Positions 34,707 to 43,002 of a stretch of DNA of 64,000 bases are shown one piece after another (the first letter of the stretch is position 1; each line of letters begins with the position of its first letter). A model generated the notes under the pieces. The model was not told the DNA's origin. It searched no databases and saw only the letters and a program-made list of their open reading frames with translations. The DNA is taken from assembly GCF_000158915.1 (NCBI RefSeq), contig NZ_GG657754.1, positions 10,312,152 to 10,376,151 of the forward strand, written 5' to 3'. The DNA is from Streptomyces himastatinicus ATCC 53653. GTDB taxonomy: Bacteria > Actinomycetota > Actinomycetes > Streptomycetales > Streptomycetaceae. A program made the position numbers and the translations under genes.

Positions 34707-34823
34707 ATGACTGAGCAGCCCGGACGGCCGGATTGCCGTGCCTCTGGGCGCTACTCGAGTAGACCCCGGATCTCCGGTCGAGGCTCTTGACACCGTCTCG
34801 CCGACAGGCCCAGCATCTCTCTC

Positions 34824-34837
34824 GACTGTTAACAGTC
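34824..34837. promoter_or_regulatory. Candidate operator of the second GntR regulator, copy 2
   Basis: GACTGTTAACAGTC is a perfect 14-bp palindrome 60 bp before the transporter ATG, followed by the same CGGC as copy 1. It is placed to control the transporter-transketolase-SDR operon. Confidence 0.6.
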
Positions 34838-34896
34838 GGCAGACAACAGCCGAAACCCGGGACGGCTGCACCCGCCTACGATCAAGGAGGATCGGC

Positions 34897-36261
34897 ATGG
34901 CTGAGTTCGAAGGGCCGCAGCGGGCGCCGGAGCAGGCGGCCCATGGGTCGCCGGAGCGTCTGAGAGTCGCCGTCGGGTGCGGAGTCGGCGCGACCATCGA
35001 GACGTACGACTTCATCGGCTTCGGAACGGCCGCGGCGCTCTACTTCGGCGACGTGTTCTTCCCCGACTCCGACCCGTTGTCGGCCACCTTGCTGTCCTTC
35101 GCGACGCTGGGGATCGGCTTCGCCGCGCGGCCGCTGGGCGGTGTGATCGCCGGTCATCTCGGGGACCGGGTCGGCCGCAAACCCGTACTGGTCGGCTCCC
35201 TGCTCGTGATGGGCATCGCGACGGTGCTGATCGGCTGCCTGCCCACCTACCAGATGGTCGGGGTCTGGGCACCGGTCCTGCTGGTGGCCGTCCGCGTGCT
35301 CCAGGGGCTCGCCTTCGGCGCCGAGTGGGGCGGTGCCATCCTGATGACCTTCGAGCACGCCCCCTGGCGACGACGCGGCCTGTACACGGGCATCACCCAG
35401 GCCGGTTTCCCGGTGGGTCTGCTGCTCGCCAATCTCGCTTTCCTGTTCAGCCGGCACACCCTGGACGACACCTGGGCCTGGCGCGTGCCGTTCCTGCTCA
35501 GTGCCGTACTGATCGCCGTGGGCATCTTCATCCGGCTCAAGATCGACGAGTCTCCCCAGTTCGAGGCGCTCAAGGAGTCCGGTGAGGTCGTCAAGAACCC
35601 GCTGCTCGCGGTGATCCGGGAGGACTGGCGCAACGTTCTGCGGGCCTTCTGCCTGCGGATCACGGAGACCGCGGGGTACGCCGTCTCGGTCACCTTCGTG
35701 CTGTCCTACCTGGGTGACGACGACGCTCCCGACGTCTCCAGCACGACCAGCCTCATCGCCCTGGTGACCGCCGCGGCTCTCGGTGTCGCCGCCACCACGC
35801 TCTGGGGCCGCCTGTCGGACCGGATCGGCCGCCGCCCGGTCTACCTGCTGGGCTGCGCGGTGAGCGTCGTATGGGGCATCCCGCTCTTCCTGCTCGTCAA
35901 CACCGAAGCCGCGGTACTCGTCCTGATCGCCTTCGTGATCAGCTATGCCGTCTGCCAGAACTCGCTGGCCGGTGTCCAAGGGGCCTGGTTCTGCGAGCTG
36001 TTCGCCACCAAGACCCGCACCGCCGGAACATCCCTGGCCTACCAGCTGTCCGCGGTCGTCTCCGGCTTCACTCCCATGATCGCCACCGCGCTCTACTCCG
36101 CCACCGGATGGACCGGGCCCGCGGTTCTCTTCAGTGCTTACGGGCTCCTGGGGTTCGTGGCGACGTTGGTGACGCGCGAAACGTGGGGTGCCGACGAGCG
36201 CCGGGAAGCCGACCGAGCCGTGACCGCGTCGGCCGAACCCGCCCTGCCCGCAGTCCACTGA
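34897..36261 (+). CDS. MHS-family (metabolite:proton symporter) MFS transporter
   Basis: The 454-residue protein starts at ATG 34897 after AAGGAGG. It shows about 12 membrane helices and the MHS subfamily signatures: GCGVGATIETYDFIGFGTAAALYFGDVFFP at the first helix, HLGDRVGRKPVLVGSLLVMG in loop 2-3, VLQGLAFGAEWGGAILMTFEHAP near helix 4-5, and GRLSDRIGRRPVYLLGC in the central loop. MHS proteins import organic acids, shikimate, proline or polyols with protons. Position at the head of the transketolase operon suggests uptake of the pathway sugar or polyol. The following transketolase subunit starts 20 bp after the stop. Confidence 0.87.
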   Translation: MAEFEGPQRAPEQAAHGSPERLRVAVGCGVGATIETYDFIGFGTAAALYFGDVFFPDSDPLSATLLSFATLGIGFAARPLGGVIAGHLGDRVGRKPVLVGSLLVMGIATVLIGCLPTYQMVGVWAPVLLVAVRVLQGLAFGAEWGGAILMTFEHAPWRRRGLYTGITQAGFPVGLLLANLAFLFSRHTLDDTWAWRVPFLLSAVLIAVGIFIRLKIDESPQFEALKESGEVVKNPLLAVIREDWRNVLRAFCLRITETAGYAVSVTFVLSYLGDDDAPDVSSTTSLIALVTAAALGVAATTLWGRLSDRIGRRPVYLLGCAVSVVWGIPLFLLVNTEAAVLVLIAFVISYAVCQNSLAGVQGAWFCELFATKTRTAGTSLAYQLSAVVSGFTPMIATALYSATGWTGPAVLFSAYGLLGFVATLVTRETWGADERREADRAVTASAEPALPAVH

Positions 36262-36281
36262 CAGAAACGAGGACCACCACG

Positions 36282-37235
36282 ATGTCCGCTCAGTCCACAT
36301 CGGCGCCCAGCCGCGCTACCCCCGAAGGCGCCCCGCAGGACGCATCGCAAGCGCCGCACAGCCGACGCGTCAGCGCCCTTAAGGACTCCGCCCACCGCAT
36401 CCGCATGCACGCACTGGACATGGGGGAGATCCAGGGGCAGGGCTACATCGGACAGGCGCTGGGCGTGGCGGACATCCTGGCCGTCGTGTACAAGGACGCT
36501 CTCAACCACCGTGCCGACGAGCCGGAGTGGCCGCGGCGCGACAGGTTCCTGCTGTCGATCGGCCACTACGCGATCGCCCTGTACGCGGCGCTCGCCGAGG
36601 CCGGTGTGCTGGATGCCGGCGAACTCGCCACCTACGGAAGTGACGACTCGCGCCTTCCCATGTCGGGCATGGCCTCCTACACACCCGGCATGGAGATCTC
36701 CGGCGGCTCCCTCGGACACGGCCTGGGCGTAGCCACCGGAATGGCGCTCGGACTGCGTCACCAGGGCAGCGACGCACACGTGTACAACCTGCTGTCGGAC
36801 GGTGAGCTGGACGAGGGATCCACCTGGGAGGCGGCGCTCGCCTGCGCCCACCACGGTCTGGACAACGTCACCGCCATCGTTGACGTCAACGCCCTCCAAG
36901 CGGACGGCCCGACCAGCGGTGTGCTGCGCACCGAGCCGGTCACGGCCAAGTGGGAGGCGTTCGGCTGGCACGCGATCCGCGTGGACGGCAACGACATCGA
37001 CGCGCTCGTCGCGGCCTTCGACAGTCTGCGCGAGCACCGCGGATCACCGGCGGTACTCGTGTGCGACACCAGGATCGGGTGCGGCGTACCGATGCTGGAG
37101 ACCCGGGAGAAGGCGCACTTCATGCGGGTCGAAGAGCACGAATGGCAGCTCGCGCGCGAGCAGCTGGCACAACGCCACCGGACGCATTCCGGCTCCGGCC
37201 GCGCAACCGACCAGGGAGAAGGACCCGTTCGATGA
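36282..37235 (+). CDS. Transketolase, N-terminal (thiamine diphosphate-binding) subunit
   Basis: The 317-residue protein corresponds to the first third of full-length transketolase. The diphosphate-binding motif is VYNLLSDGELDEGSTWEAALACAHHGLDNVTAIVDVN (residues about 168-204), with GDG changed to SDG as in other split enzymes. The substrate/cofactor histidine region SGMASYTPGMEISGGSLGHGLGVATGMALG matches the family. It forms a two-subunit enzyme with the next gene, which overlaps it by 4 bp. Transketolases move two-carbon ketol units; here the acceptor or donor is likely D-erythrose 4-phosphate made by the adjacent operon. Split transketolases also act on apulose 4-phosphate, an alternative. 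Confidence 0.88.
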   Translation: MSAQSTSAPSRATPEGAPQDASQAPHSRRVSALKDSAHRIRMHALDMGEIQGQGYIGQALGVADILAVVYKDALNHRADEPEWPRRDRFLLSIGHYAIALYAALAEAGVLDAGELATYGSDDSRLPMSGMASYTPGMEISGGSLGHGLGVATGMALGLRHQGSDAHVYNLLSDGELDEGSTWEAALACAHHGLDNVTAIVDVNALQADGPTSGVLRTEPVTAKWEAFGWHAIRVDGNDIDALVAAFDSLREHRGSPAVLVCDTRIGCGVPMLETREKAHFMRVEEHEWQLAREQLAQRHRTHSGSGRATDQGEGPVR

Positions 37236-38257
37236 ACACCTCAGCGCCGACTCAGGCGGCACACCCGCCGCCCGGGGCCTTGGGACGCAAGCTCACCACG
37301 TCCGCCATGATCGCCTCCATCGCCGAAGAGGGGCAGCGCACCACCCGGGCCCCCTTCGGGCACGCGCTGGCCCGGCTCGCGGGCGAACGTCCCGACGTGG
37401 TCGGGCTCTCGGCGGACCTGGCGAAGTACACCGACATGCACGTGTTCCGGGAGGCCCACCCCGACCGCTTCTTCCAGATGGGGATGGCGGAACAGGTGAT
37501 GCTGGGCGCGGCCGCGGGGCTGGCCGAGGTGGGCCTGACCCCGTTCGCCTCCACCTACTCCGTCTTCGCCACCCGGCGCGCGTACGACTTCCTGTGCCTC
37601 GACATCGCCGAGCCGCAGCTGAACGTCAACGTCGTCGGCGCCCTGCCCGGCCTGACCACCGGCTACGGCCCCAGCCACCAGGCGACCGAGGACCTGGCCA
37701 TCCTGCGGGGCATGCCCGGTTTGACGATCGTGGACCCCGCGGACTCGGTGGACATCGAACAGGCCGTGCCGGCCCTGGCCGCCCACCCGGGCCCCACCTA
37801 CCTGCGGCTGCTGCGCGGAGCCGTGCCCACGGTCCTCGACGAGTACGACTACCGGTTCGAACTCGGCAAGGCGGCGGAACTGCGCGGTGGGCGCGATGTC
37901 CTGTTCATCTCCACCGGTCTGATGACGGTACGTGCCCTGACCGCGGCCCGGGAACTCGCGGACGACCATGTGGACGCCGCCGTCCTCCACGTACCGACGA
38001 TCAAGCCGTTCGACCGCGAGACGGTACTGCGGGAGGCCGCCAAGGGGCGCCTCGTGGTGACACTCGAGAACCACAGCGTCGTCGGGGGCCTCGCCGAGTC
38101 CGTGGCGTCCTGCCTGGCCTTCGCCCAGCAGACGGCACGCATCGTCCCGGTCGGACTGCCCGATGAGTTCCTCGCCGCGGGCGCTCTGCCCACGCTCCAC
38201 GACCGCTACGGCCTGTCCGTCGCAGCGATCAAGGAGCGCGTCCGCCGCGAACTCTGA
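37232..38257 (+). CDS. Transketolase, C-terminal (pyrimidine-binding and regulatory) subunit
   Basis: The 341-residue protein contains the pyrimidine-binding domain (ALARLAGERPDVVGLSADLAKYTDM, RFFQMGMAEQVMLGAAAGLAEVG; the Glu in MAEQ activates thiamine) and the C-terminal transketolase domain (VLFISTGLMTVRALTAA, LHVPTIKPFDRETV). GYGPSHQATEDLAILRGMPGLTIVDPAD is typical of the family. The ATG overlaps the stop of the N-terminal subunit gene, which gives a 1:1 ratio through coupling. Together the two subunits equal one full transketolase of about 658 residues. Confidence 0.88.
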   Translation: MNTSAPTQAAHPPPGALGRKLTTSAMIASIAEEGQRTTRAPFGHALARLAGERPDVVGLSADLAKYTDMHVFREAHPDRFFQMGMAEQVMLGAAAGLAEVGLTPFASTYSVFATRRAYDFLCLDIAEPQLNVNVVGALPGLTTGYGPSHQATEDLAILRGMPGLTIVDPADSVDIEQAVPALAAHPGPTYLRLLRGAVPTVLDEYDYRFELGKAAELRGGRDVLFISTGLMTVRALTAARELADDHVDAAVLHVPTIKPFDRETVLREAAKGRLVVTLENHSVVGGLAESVASCLAFAQQTARIVPVGLPDEFLAAGALPTLHDRYGLSVAAIKERVRREL

Positions 38258-38318
38258 TCGGCGCGGACCAAGGCCCCGAGCACGACACCGTCTTCACCCT
38301 CTTCCTCAGGAGAACCGC

Positions 38319-39086
38319 ATGGCCACCGAGCACACCCCCCGCACCGCCGTCGTCACCGGGGCGGGATCGCGCCGCGGCATAGGGCGCGCCACCGCGCACG
38401 CCCTGGCCGCCGCCGGCTACCACATCGCCATCCTCGACCTGGACAAGGAGGCGGCCGAGGACACCGCCCGGGAAGTCGCCGCCCGGCACGGCGTGGAAGC
38501 CCTGGGCCTCAGGGCGGACGTCACCGACGCCGACGCGGTCGACGCGGCCATCGGGGAGGTCGAGGCGGCACTCCCGCCGATCGGCGCCCTCGTGAACAAC
38601 GCGGGCATCACGTCCCCGATCCGCTTCGTCGATGTCACGCCCGCGGAGTGGGACCGGGTCTTCGAGGTCAACGTCCGCGGGAGCTTCCTGGTCACCCACC
38701 GCGTGGCTGCCGGGATGGCCGAGCGGAACTTCGGCCGCATCGTCTTCCTGTCGTCCGTCTCGGCCGAGCGCGGGGGCGGGGTGTTCGGGGGAGTGGCCTA
38801 CTCGGCGGCCAAGGCCGCCCTCCTGGGCTTCGCCCGCTCGCTCGCCCGCGAGCTAGGCCCCTCCGGAGTCACGGTCAACTCCGTGGCCCCGGGCCTGATC
38901 GACACCGACATCACGCAGGGGAAGCTGAGCGAGGAGCGCAAGGCAGCCATGATCGCGGAAGTTCCGGCACGCCGCATCGGCGATGTCGAGGACGTGGCCG
39001 ACGTCATCGCCTTCCTGGCCCGGCCCGAGTCGAGCTACCTGACCGGAGCGACGTACGACGTCAATGGCGGGTCGCACATTCACTGA
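38319..39086 (+). CDS. Short-chain dehydrogenase, probable polyol or ketose dehydrogenase
   Basis: The 255-residue SDR has TAVVTGAGSRRGIGRATAHALAAAG (NAD site, residues 8-32), NNAGITSP (near 88), Ser in VFLSSVSAERGG (near 138), Tyr-Lys in AYSAAKAALLGFARSLARELG (near 153) and PGLIDTDI. An Asp after the second strand (AILDLDKEA) favours NAD over NADP. AGGAG precedes the ATG. It closes the transporter-transketolase run. In mycobacterial tetritol pathways an SDR oxidises D-threitol to erythrulose, so oxidation of an imported tetritol is the leading guess. Confidence 0.84.
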   Translation: MATEHTPRTAVVTGAGSRRGIGRATAHALAAAGYHIAILDLDKEAAEDTAREVAARHGVEALGLRADVTDADAVDAAIGEVEAALPPIGALVNNAGITSPIRFVDVTPAEWDRVFEVNVRGSFLVTHRVAAGMAERNFGRIVFLSSVSAERGGGVFGGVAYSAAKAALLGFARSLARELGPSGVTVNSVAPGLIDTDITQGKLSEERKAAMIAEVPARRIGDVEDVADVIAFLARPESSYLTGATYDVNGGSHIH

Positions 39087-39250
39087 GCAGGGCGTCGGCG
39101 AAGTCGTGCACCGCCACGGGCACCTGCACCGTACGCGTCGGGTGCTGCTCTCGCCCTTCGCAGGGATCATGCGTCGCGGTAATCGCAGTGGCGCGCGATT
39201 GAGCTTGTCGGTGCCGGTCCCCGGTGCGGATCGGGTCCGGACGGGCGCGT

Positions 39251-39797
39251 CTATGGAGCGGTGTGCGGCTTGGCGGCGCGCGCCAGAAGGTTTCGGGCCC
39301 GCTCCAGTACCGGCTTGTCGACCATGTGGCCGTCCACCGTTGTGACGGCTTCTCCGGTGCCCAGGACGGCTCGGGCCCAGCGGAGTTCGCTCTCGGAGGG
39401 GGCGAAACCGTCGGTGACAGGGCCTATTTGCGCCGGGTGGATGCAGAGCTTGCCCGCGTAGCCCAGTCGGCGGGCATGGGCGGTGTCGGCGGCGAGAGCC
39501 TGTGGGTCCCGTACGGCGGTGGTGACGCCGTCCACTGGCGGGCGGATGCCCGCTTTTGCGGGCGGCTATGCCGGCCAGGGCGGTGGAGTCCTCGGCCTTC
39601 GGGACCATCACCGGGCAGCCGTGGTCGGCGGCCATCCGCAGGTCCGCCTCGAACCACGGGGTGCCGGGCGCGTTGACGCGTACGACGGTCCGGTTGCCGA
39701 GGCCGGGCCAGTCGGCGGCGGCCTTGTCGAAGCGGTCCGGGCGGTGGCCCGGCACGAAGAGCAGGGCGAGCTTGAGTTCTAGTGGTCGTCGCAACAC
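39251..39797 (-). pseudogene. CitE/HpcH-type lyase with internal deletions
   Basis: The minus strand starts LALLFVPGHRPDRFDKAAA, jumps directly to NRTVVRVNAPGTPWFEADLR (the usual acidic DLEDAV block of about 35 residues is missing), runs to KAEDSTALAGIAAR, then after a second gap and a frame change continues VDGVTTAVRDPQALAADTAHARRLGYAGKLCIHPAQIGPV to the stop at 39251. The second gap removes about 60 residues including part of the active site. Intact relatives are citramalyl-CoA or malyl-CoA lyases. The gene cannot make an active enzyme. A perfect hairpin GCCCGC-TTTT-GCGGGC (39548-39563) sits at the second deletion scar. Confidence 0.8.
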
Positions 39798-40681
39798 CCC
39801 AGCTCAGGGGATGCGAAGGTCACCTCCGCGGTGGCGTGCTGTGCGTCGCGGTGGGTGGCGGTACGCAGTTGGGCGCCGGTGCCGGAGGGGGTGCCCTCGG
39901 CGAGGAGGTGTTCGCCCGCGAACACCGGTCGGCGGAGTCGGAACGAGAGTGAGCGCACTCGGCGCTCGGGGGCGTTGCGGCGCACCACGTCGAGCATGAG
40001 CAGGGCGAGCAGCGGGCCGTGGACGACGAGGTCGGGGTAGCCCTCGGTGTCGTGGCAGTAGGGGGCGTCGTAGTGGATGCGGTGGGCGTTCGCGGTGAGG
40101 GCGCTGAGGCGGAACAGGAGGGTCGGGTCGGGCCGGAGGCCCAGATACCACGGGCCCTCGGGACCGGGGGCGGGGCGGTCGTCGATGGTGGCCGGATGCT
40201 GTCCGCCGGCGCTGCGGCCGGAGCGGTAGACGATGTCCTGCTCCTCGACCATGCACACCTGGCCCGCCTGGCGGAACTCCTGGCGCTCGGTCACGAACAG
40301 CAGCTCTCCGCTGCGGCCGTGCTTCGGTGTCACGGCGCCCAGACTGCTGACCCGCTCGGCCGGTTCGCCCAGGCGCAGCGGCTCGGTGATCTCGCAGCGT
40401 CCGCCCGCGAACATGCGCTGCCGGTCGGGAATGGGCGGGAGGAAGCGAGCGTCACGCAGGTGGCCGTCCGGGCCCAACTCGTGTTGGGCGGGCCAGCGCA
40501 GGAAGTGGAACCACTGCCACAGTGGAGGGAGCGGGTCACCGGTGCGCGCGGCGGGTTCGGGCAGGTCCAGGAGGGCGGAGATGGCGGCGGCGGGGCCCGG
40601 GTCCATGGGGTCGTGAGCGGTGACCGCCTCGGGGTGCCACGTTTCGACGTAGGAGCTGAGGGGCGTGGTGGCGGGCTGCAT
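39779..40681 (-). CDS. FAS1-type dehydratase/MaoC-like hydratase (mesaconyl-CoA hydratase family)
   Basis: The 300-residue protein is read from ATG 40681 (MQPATTPLSSYVETWHPEAV). It has the double hot-dog layout of HTD2/mesaconyl-C4-CoA hydratases: an N-terminal FAS1-DH-like half (RFLPPIPDRQRMFAGGRCEI, LRLGEPAERVSSLGAVTPKHGRSGELLFVTERQEF) and a C-terminal MaoC half with the Asp-His catalytic region in ANAHRIHYDAPYCHDTEGYPDLVVHGPLLALLML. It hydrates a branched enoyl-CoA such as mesaconyl- or itaconyl-CoA. Upstream codons in the same open frame are a fragment of an MFS transporter and are not part of this protein. Neighbouring CitE and CoA-transferase genes are damaged. Confidence 0.82.
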   Translation of the reverse strand: MQPATTPLSSYVETWHPEAVTAHDPMDPGPAAAISALLDLPEPAARTGDPLPPLWQWFHFLRWPAQHELGPDGHLRDARFLPPIPDRQRMFAGGRCEITEPLRLGEPAERVSSLGAVTPKHGRSGELLFVTERQEFRQAGQVCMVEEQDIVYRSGRSAGGQHPATIDDRPAPGPEGPWYLGLRPDPTLLFRLSALTANAHRIHYDAPYCHDTEGYPDLVVHGPLLALLMLDVVRRNAPERRVRSLSFRLRRPVFAGEHLLAEGTPSGTGAQLRTATHRDAQHATAEVTFASPELGCCDDH

Positions 40682-40719
40682 GGTGGTGTGACCTCGTGGT
40701 TCAGGTGAGTGGGGCGGGG

Positions 40720-41036
40720 ATTCCTGGCCGGTGTCCTTCAGCGCCAGTGCGATCGGCTCGGTGAGGCCGCCGAAAGTGGCGGTGACCAGAGCGTGGGGGA
40801 GGCCCACGCCCAGGGCCCGGACCTTGGTGGGGAAAATCTCGGCCTTGATGACGGCGGCAAGGGCGGAATAGCCGGTGACGAACGTCAGGGCGGCGGTCAT
40901 GAGGAGGAACGCGAGCCAGGGGTTGCCGGTGCGGCCGAGGAGTGTCATCAGGGGCACGGTCAGCAGCATGCAGCCGCCGGAGAAGGCGAACATCACCGGA
41001 CGGCGGCCGATGCGGTCGGACAGAGCGCCGACGGCC
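40720..41036 (-). pseudogene. C-terminal fragment of an MHS-type MFS transporter
   Basis: The minus strand encodes AVGALSDRIGRRPVMFAFSGG followed by membrane-like segments (LLTVPLMTLLGR, LAFLLMTAALTFVTGYSAL), the family block KAEIFPTKVRALGVGLPHAL and ALALKDTGQES. These are the last three or four helices of an MHS permease. The first two thirds and the natural stop are missing; the frame runs on into the MaoC-type gene. It joins abruptly to an aldehyde dehydrogenase fragment at about 41036. Confidence 0.75.
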
Positions 41037-41096
41037 GCAGTTCTCCGTGGGGGGCGGGTGGCTCTCTCCGTCGATGAACATGTCGTAGCGCTGCAT
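41037..41096 (-). pseudogene. N-terminal stub of an aldehyde dehydrogenase
   Basis: From ATG 41096 the minus strand reads MQRYDMFIDGESHPPPTEN, the typical opening of an ALDH protein (Y-x-x-F-I-D-G-E). After 19 codons the sequence switches, out of frame, to the MFS fragment. The catalytic protein is gone. The start codon and a short leader survive. Confidence 0.5.
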
Positions 41097-41114
41097 AGGG
41101 GTTACTCGATTCGG

Positions 41115-41358
41115 CGAGGACCGGACGGTCGGGCTTGGCGAGGGCGACTCCCAGGGCGAGCGGCGCGGCGGCCCCCATCGCACCCCACAGGTAGAAGGTG
41201 CCCGGACGGTCACCGGCCGCGCAGACGTCGTAGCTCGGCGAGCCGAGGCCGGTGACGACGAGGGCGTCCTCGGGGAGGCGGGCGACCAGGTCGGCGACGA
41301 ACCGTCGCCGGTCGAGCCGGGCGTCCGGCGCGGTGGGCGAGGCGGTGGCGGTGGCCAT
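41115..41358 (-). pseudogene. Truncated beta subunit of a thiamine diphosphate-dependent decarboxylase-like enzyme
   Basis: From ATG 41358 the product reads RRRFVADLVARLPEDALVVT, GLGSPSYDVCAAGD and FYLWGAMGAAAPLALGVALAKP, then breaks off at about PDRPVL, directly before where the GDG...N cofactor motif should occur. It resembles the beta subunit of sulfopyruvate/phosphonopyruvate decarboxylase-type enzymes. Without the diphosphate-binding site it cannot work. The start overlaps the stop of the alpha-subunit gene, the normal arrangement for the pair. Confidence 0.72.
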
Positions 41359-41852
41359 CAGTCGCGCCCCCACTTCTTGCGGCCGATCAGCTTCTGCCCG
41401 AGGAGTACGGCGACGCGTTCACCGGCGCCGAAGGCCGACTCCAGGGCGGCGTCGACGGTCTCCCCGACGTCTTCGGGGGCATCGGCGCGCAGGACGGTGA
41501 TGCCCATGAGCTCCAGTGCCTGCTGGGTGGTGCGGCCCATGGGGCTCTGCCACGGGTTGAACTCGGCGTGCTCCCCGCGCATCGTCACCAGCGCGAGAGA
41601 GGGGAACTGGCCCATCTGTAGCAGCGAGAACATGTTGACGCAGTTGCCGACGCCGCTGCTCTGCATCAGCAGTACGGCGCGCTGCCCGCCCAGCCACGCT
41701 CCGCTGACGACGGCGACGCCCTCCTCCTCGGTGGTGAGCACGACGTCGTGAATGGCGGGATCCCGCTGTGCCTCACGGATGGCGTGGGGGTGGCCCGCGT
41801 CCGGGACGTAGGCGATCTGCTGGATGTCGTGTTTCTTCAATGCGGTGAACAC
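41358..41852 (-). CDS. Alpha subunit of a thiamine diphosphate-dependent decarboxylase-like enzyme
   Basis: The 164-residue protein matches the pyrimidine-binding subunit of ComD-like decarboxylases: TALKKHDIQQIAYVPDAGHP, VVLTTEEEGVAVVSGAWLGGQRAVLLMQSSGVGNCVN (the Glu activates the cofactor), LVTMRGEHAEFNPWQSPMG. It is read from GTG 41852; homologous residues (PSWQED) extend a few codons upstream, but no good start is found before a stop at 41921, so its 5' end may also be damaged. Its partner beta subunit is truncated, so the enzyme is probably inactive. The 2-oxoacid substrate is not known. Confidence 0.7.
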   Translation of the reverse strand: MFTALKKHDIQQIAYVPDAGHPHAIREAQRDPAIHDVVLTTEEEGVAVVSGAWLGGQRAVLLMQSSGVGNCVNMFSLLQMGQFPSLALVTMRGEHAEFNPWQSPMGRTTQQALELMGITVLRADAPEDVGETVDAALESAFGAGERVAVLLGQKLIGRKKWGRD

Positions 41853-41918
41853 GTCCTCCTGCCAGGAGGGGGGTGCGGTTTCCGCATGGTTGAAGGCGGC
41901 GGCGCAGCGGTGCCGGCG

Positions 41919-42872
41919 TCACATGTCTGGGTCCGGTGCGTGCGACGAGTGCGACTGGGCGGACGGCCACCGCCCCTGCGACACGGCCGTATCGATGTGG
42001 CGGACCAGCTCGTGTGCGACGACCTCGACGGCCGGTGGCACGCGTCCGTAGCGCGGGGTCCCCAGGACGATCGACCGCCAGATGTCGGGCTCGGACAGGG
42101 GAGCGGCGCTGAGGGTGCCGTTCGTGATGTCCTCGGCGATGCCGAGGCCGGGCAGGATGGTCCAGCCGTGTCCGGCCAGGACGAGCTGTTTCTGCACGTC
42201 CATGGAGTTGGTCTGCACCGTCACGTCCATCGTCTCTCCGGACCGGGTCGCCGCGGCGTCGATCAGGGTGCGCAGAGCGTGGCCGGAGGCAGGCATCACC
42301 AGGGGGTGTGCCGCCACCTCCGCGAAGGCGACCGGACGGGCGGCGCGCAGCCCGGCGGCCACCGGGGCCACCGCCCACAGGCGCTCCCGCACCAGTGGCC
42401 GGGCGTTGAGGGACGGCGTGCTGTCCAGGTTGTACAGCAAGGACAGGTCCAGGTCGCCGTCGTCGAGCCACTGCTGGAGATGACCGGAGTAGCCGGTCAT
42501 CAGACGCAGCTCCACCCCCGGATGGGCCTCGCCGACAGCCGAGACCAGCGGTTCGGCGAGCAGGTCGAGCGTGCTCTCCAGCAGGCCGAGGGTGACGATG
42601 CCGGTCACCTCACCGGGGCTGGGCTGCACCTCGGCGCGGGCCCGCTCCAGTTCGTTCAGGGCGCGGCGCGCCCGTTCGATCATGATCTCGCCGGCCTCGG
42701 TGGGCCGCATGCCCTGTCGCGTGCGCTGGAAGAGGGGGACACCGAGCTCCTCCTCCAGGGTGCGGATCTGCCGGGTGACGGCGGGCTGCACCAAGTGCAA
42801 CAGCTCCGCAGCACGGGTCACGCTGCCCACCTCGGCGACCGTGATGAGCGCCTTCAGCTGCTTGACGTCCAT
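41919..42872 (-). CDS. LysR-family transcriptional regulator
   Basis: The 317-residue regulator starts at ATG 42872 (MDVKQLKALITVAEVGSVTRAAELL) behind an AAAGGAAAGG box. The winged helix is at residues 1-60 (LVQPAVTRQIRTLEEELGVPLFQRTRQGMRPTEAG), and the periplasmic-binding-protein-like effector domain covers 90-300 (IVTLGLLESTLDLLAEPLV, GWTILPGLGIAEDI). It is divergent from a CoA-transferase gene and leads into the damaged decarboxylase genes, so it probably controlled the CoA-thioester locus on both sides. The inducer is unknown. The gene itself appears intact. Confidence 0.87.
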   Translation of the reverse strand: MDVKQLKALITVAEVGSVTRAAELLHLVQPAVTRQIRTLEEELGVPLFQRTRQGMRPTEAGEIMIERARRALNELERARAEVQPSPGEVTGIVTLGLLESTLDLLAEPLVSAVGEAHPGVELRLMTGYSGHLQQWLDDGDLDLSLLYNLDSTPSLNARPLVRERLWAVAPVAAGLRAARPVAFAEVAAHPLVMPASGHALRTLIDAAATRSGETMDVTVQTNSMDVQKQLVLAGHGWTILPGLGIAEDITNGTLSAAPLSEPDIWRSIVLGTPRYGRVPPAVEVVAHELVRHIDTAVSQGRWPSAQSHSSHAPDPDM

Positions 42873-43002
42873 CGGGGCCTTTCCTTTCCTCGCCATCCGC
42901 AGCCCGCATGGTGACATTACGGATTGCTATTTCACTCAGCGACTCATGAGTGCTCATGATGTTACTCCGGCTCGGGTCACCCACATCTCCGGAGGGCAAC
43001 AC

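Noticed and set aside
39779-40996. A natural MFS-MaoC fusion protein
   Set aside because: The open frame is continuous, but the MFS part is only the last helices of a transporter, and the MaoC part has its own ATG at 40681. The fusion is an accident of deletion.
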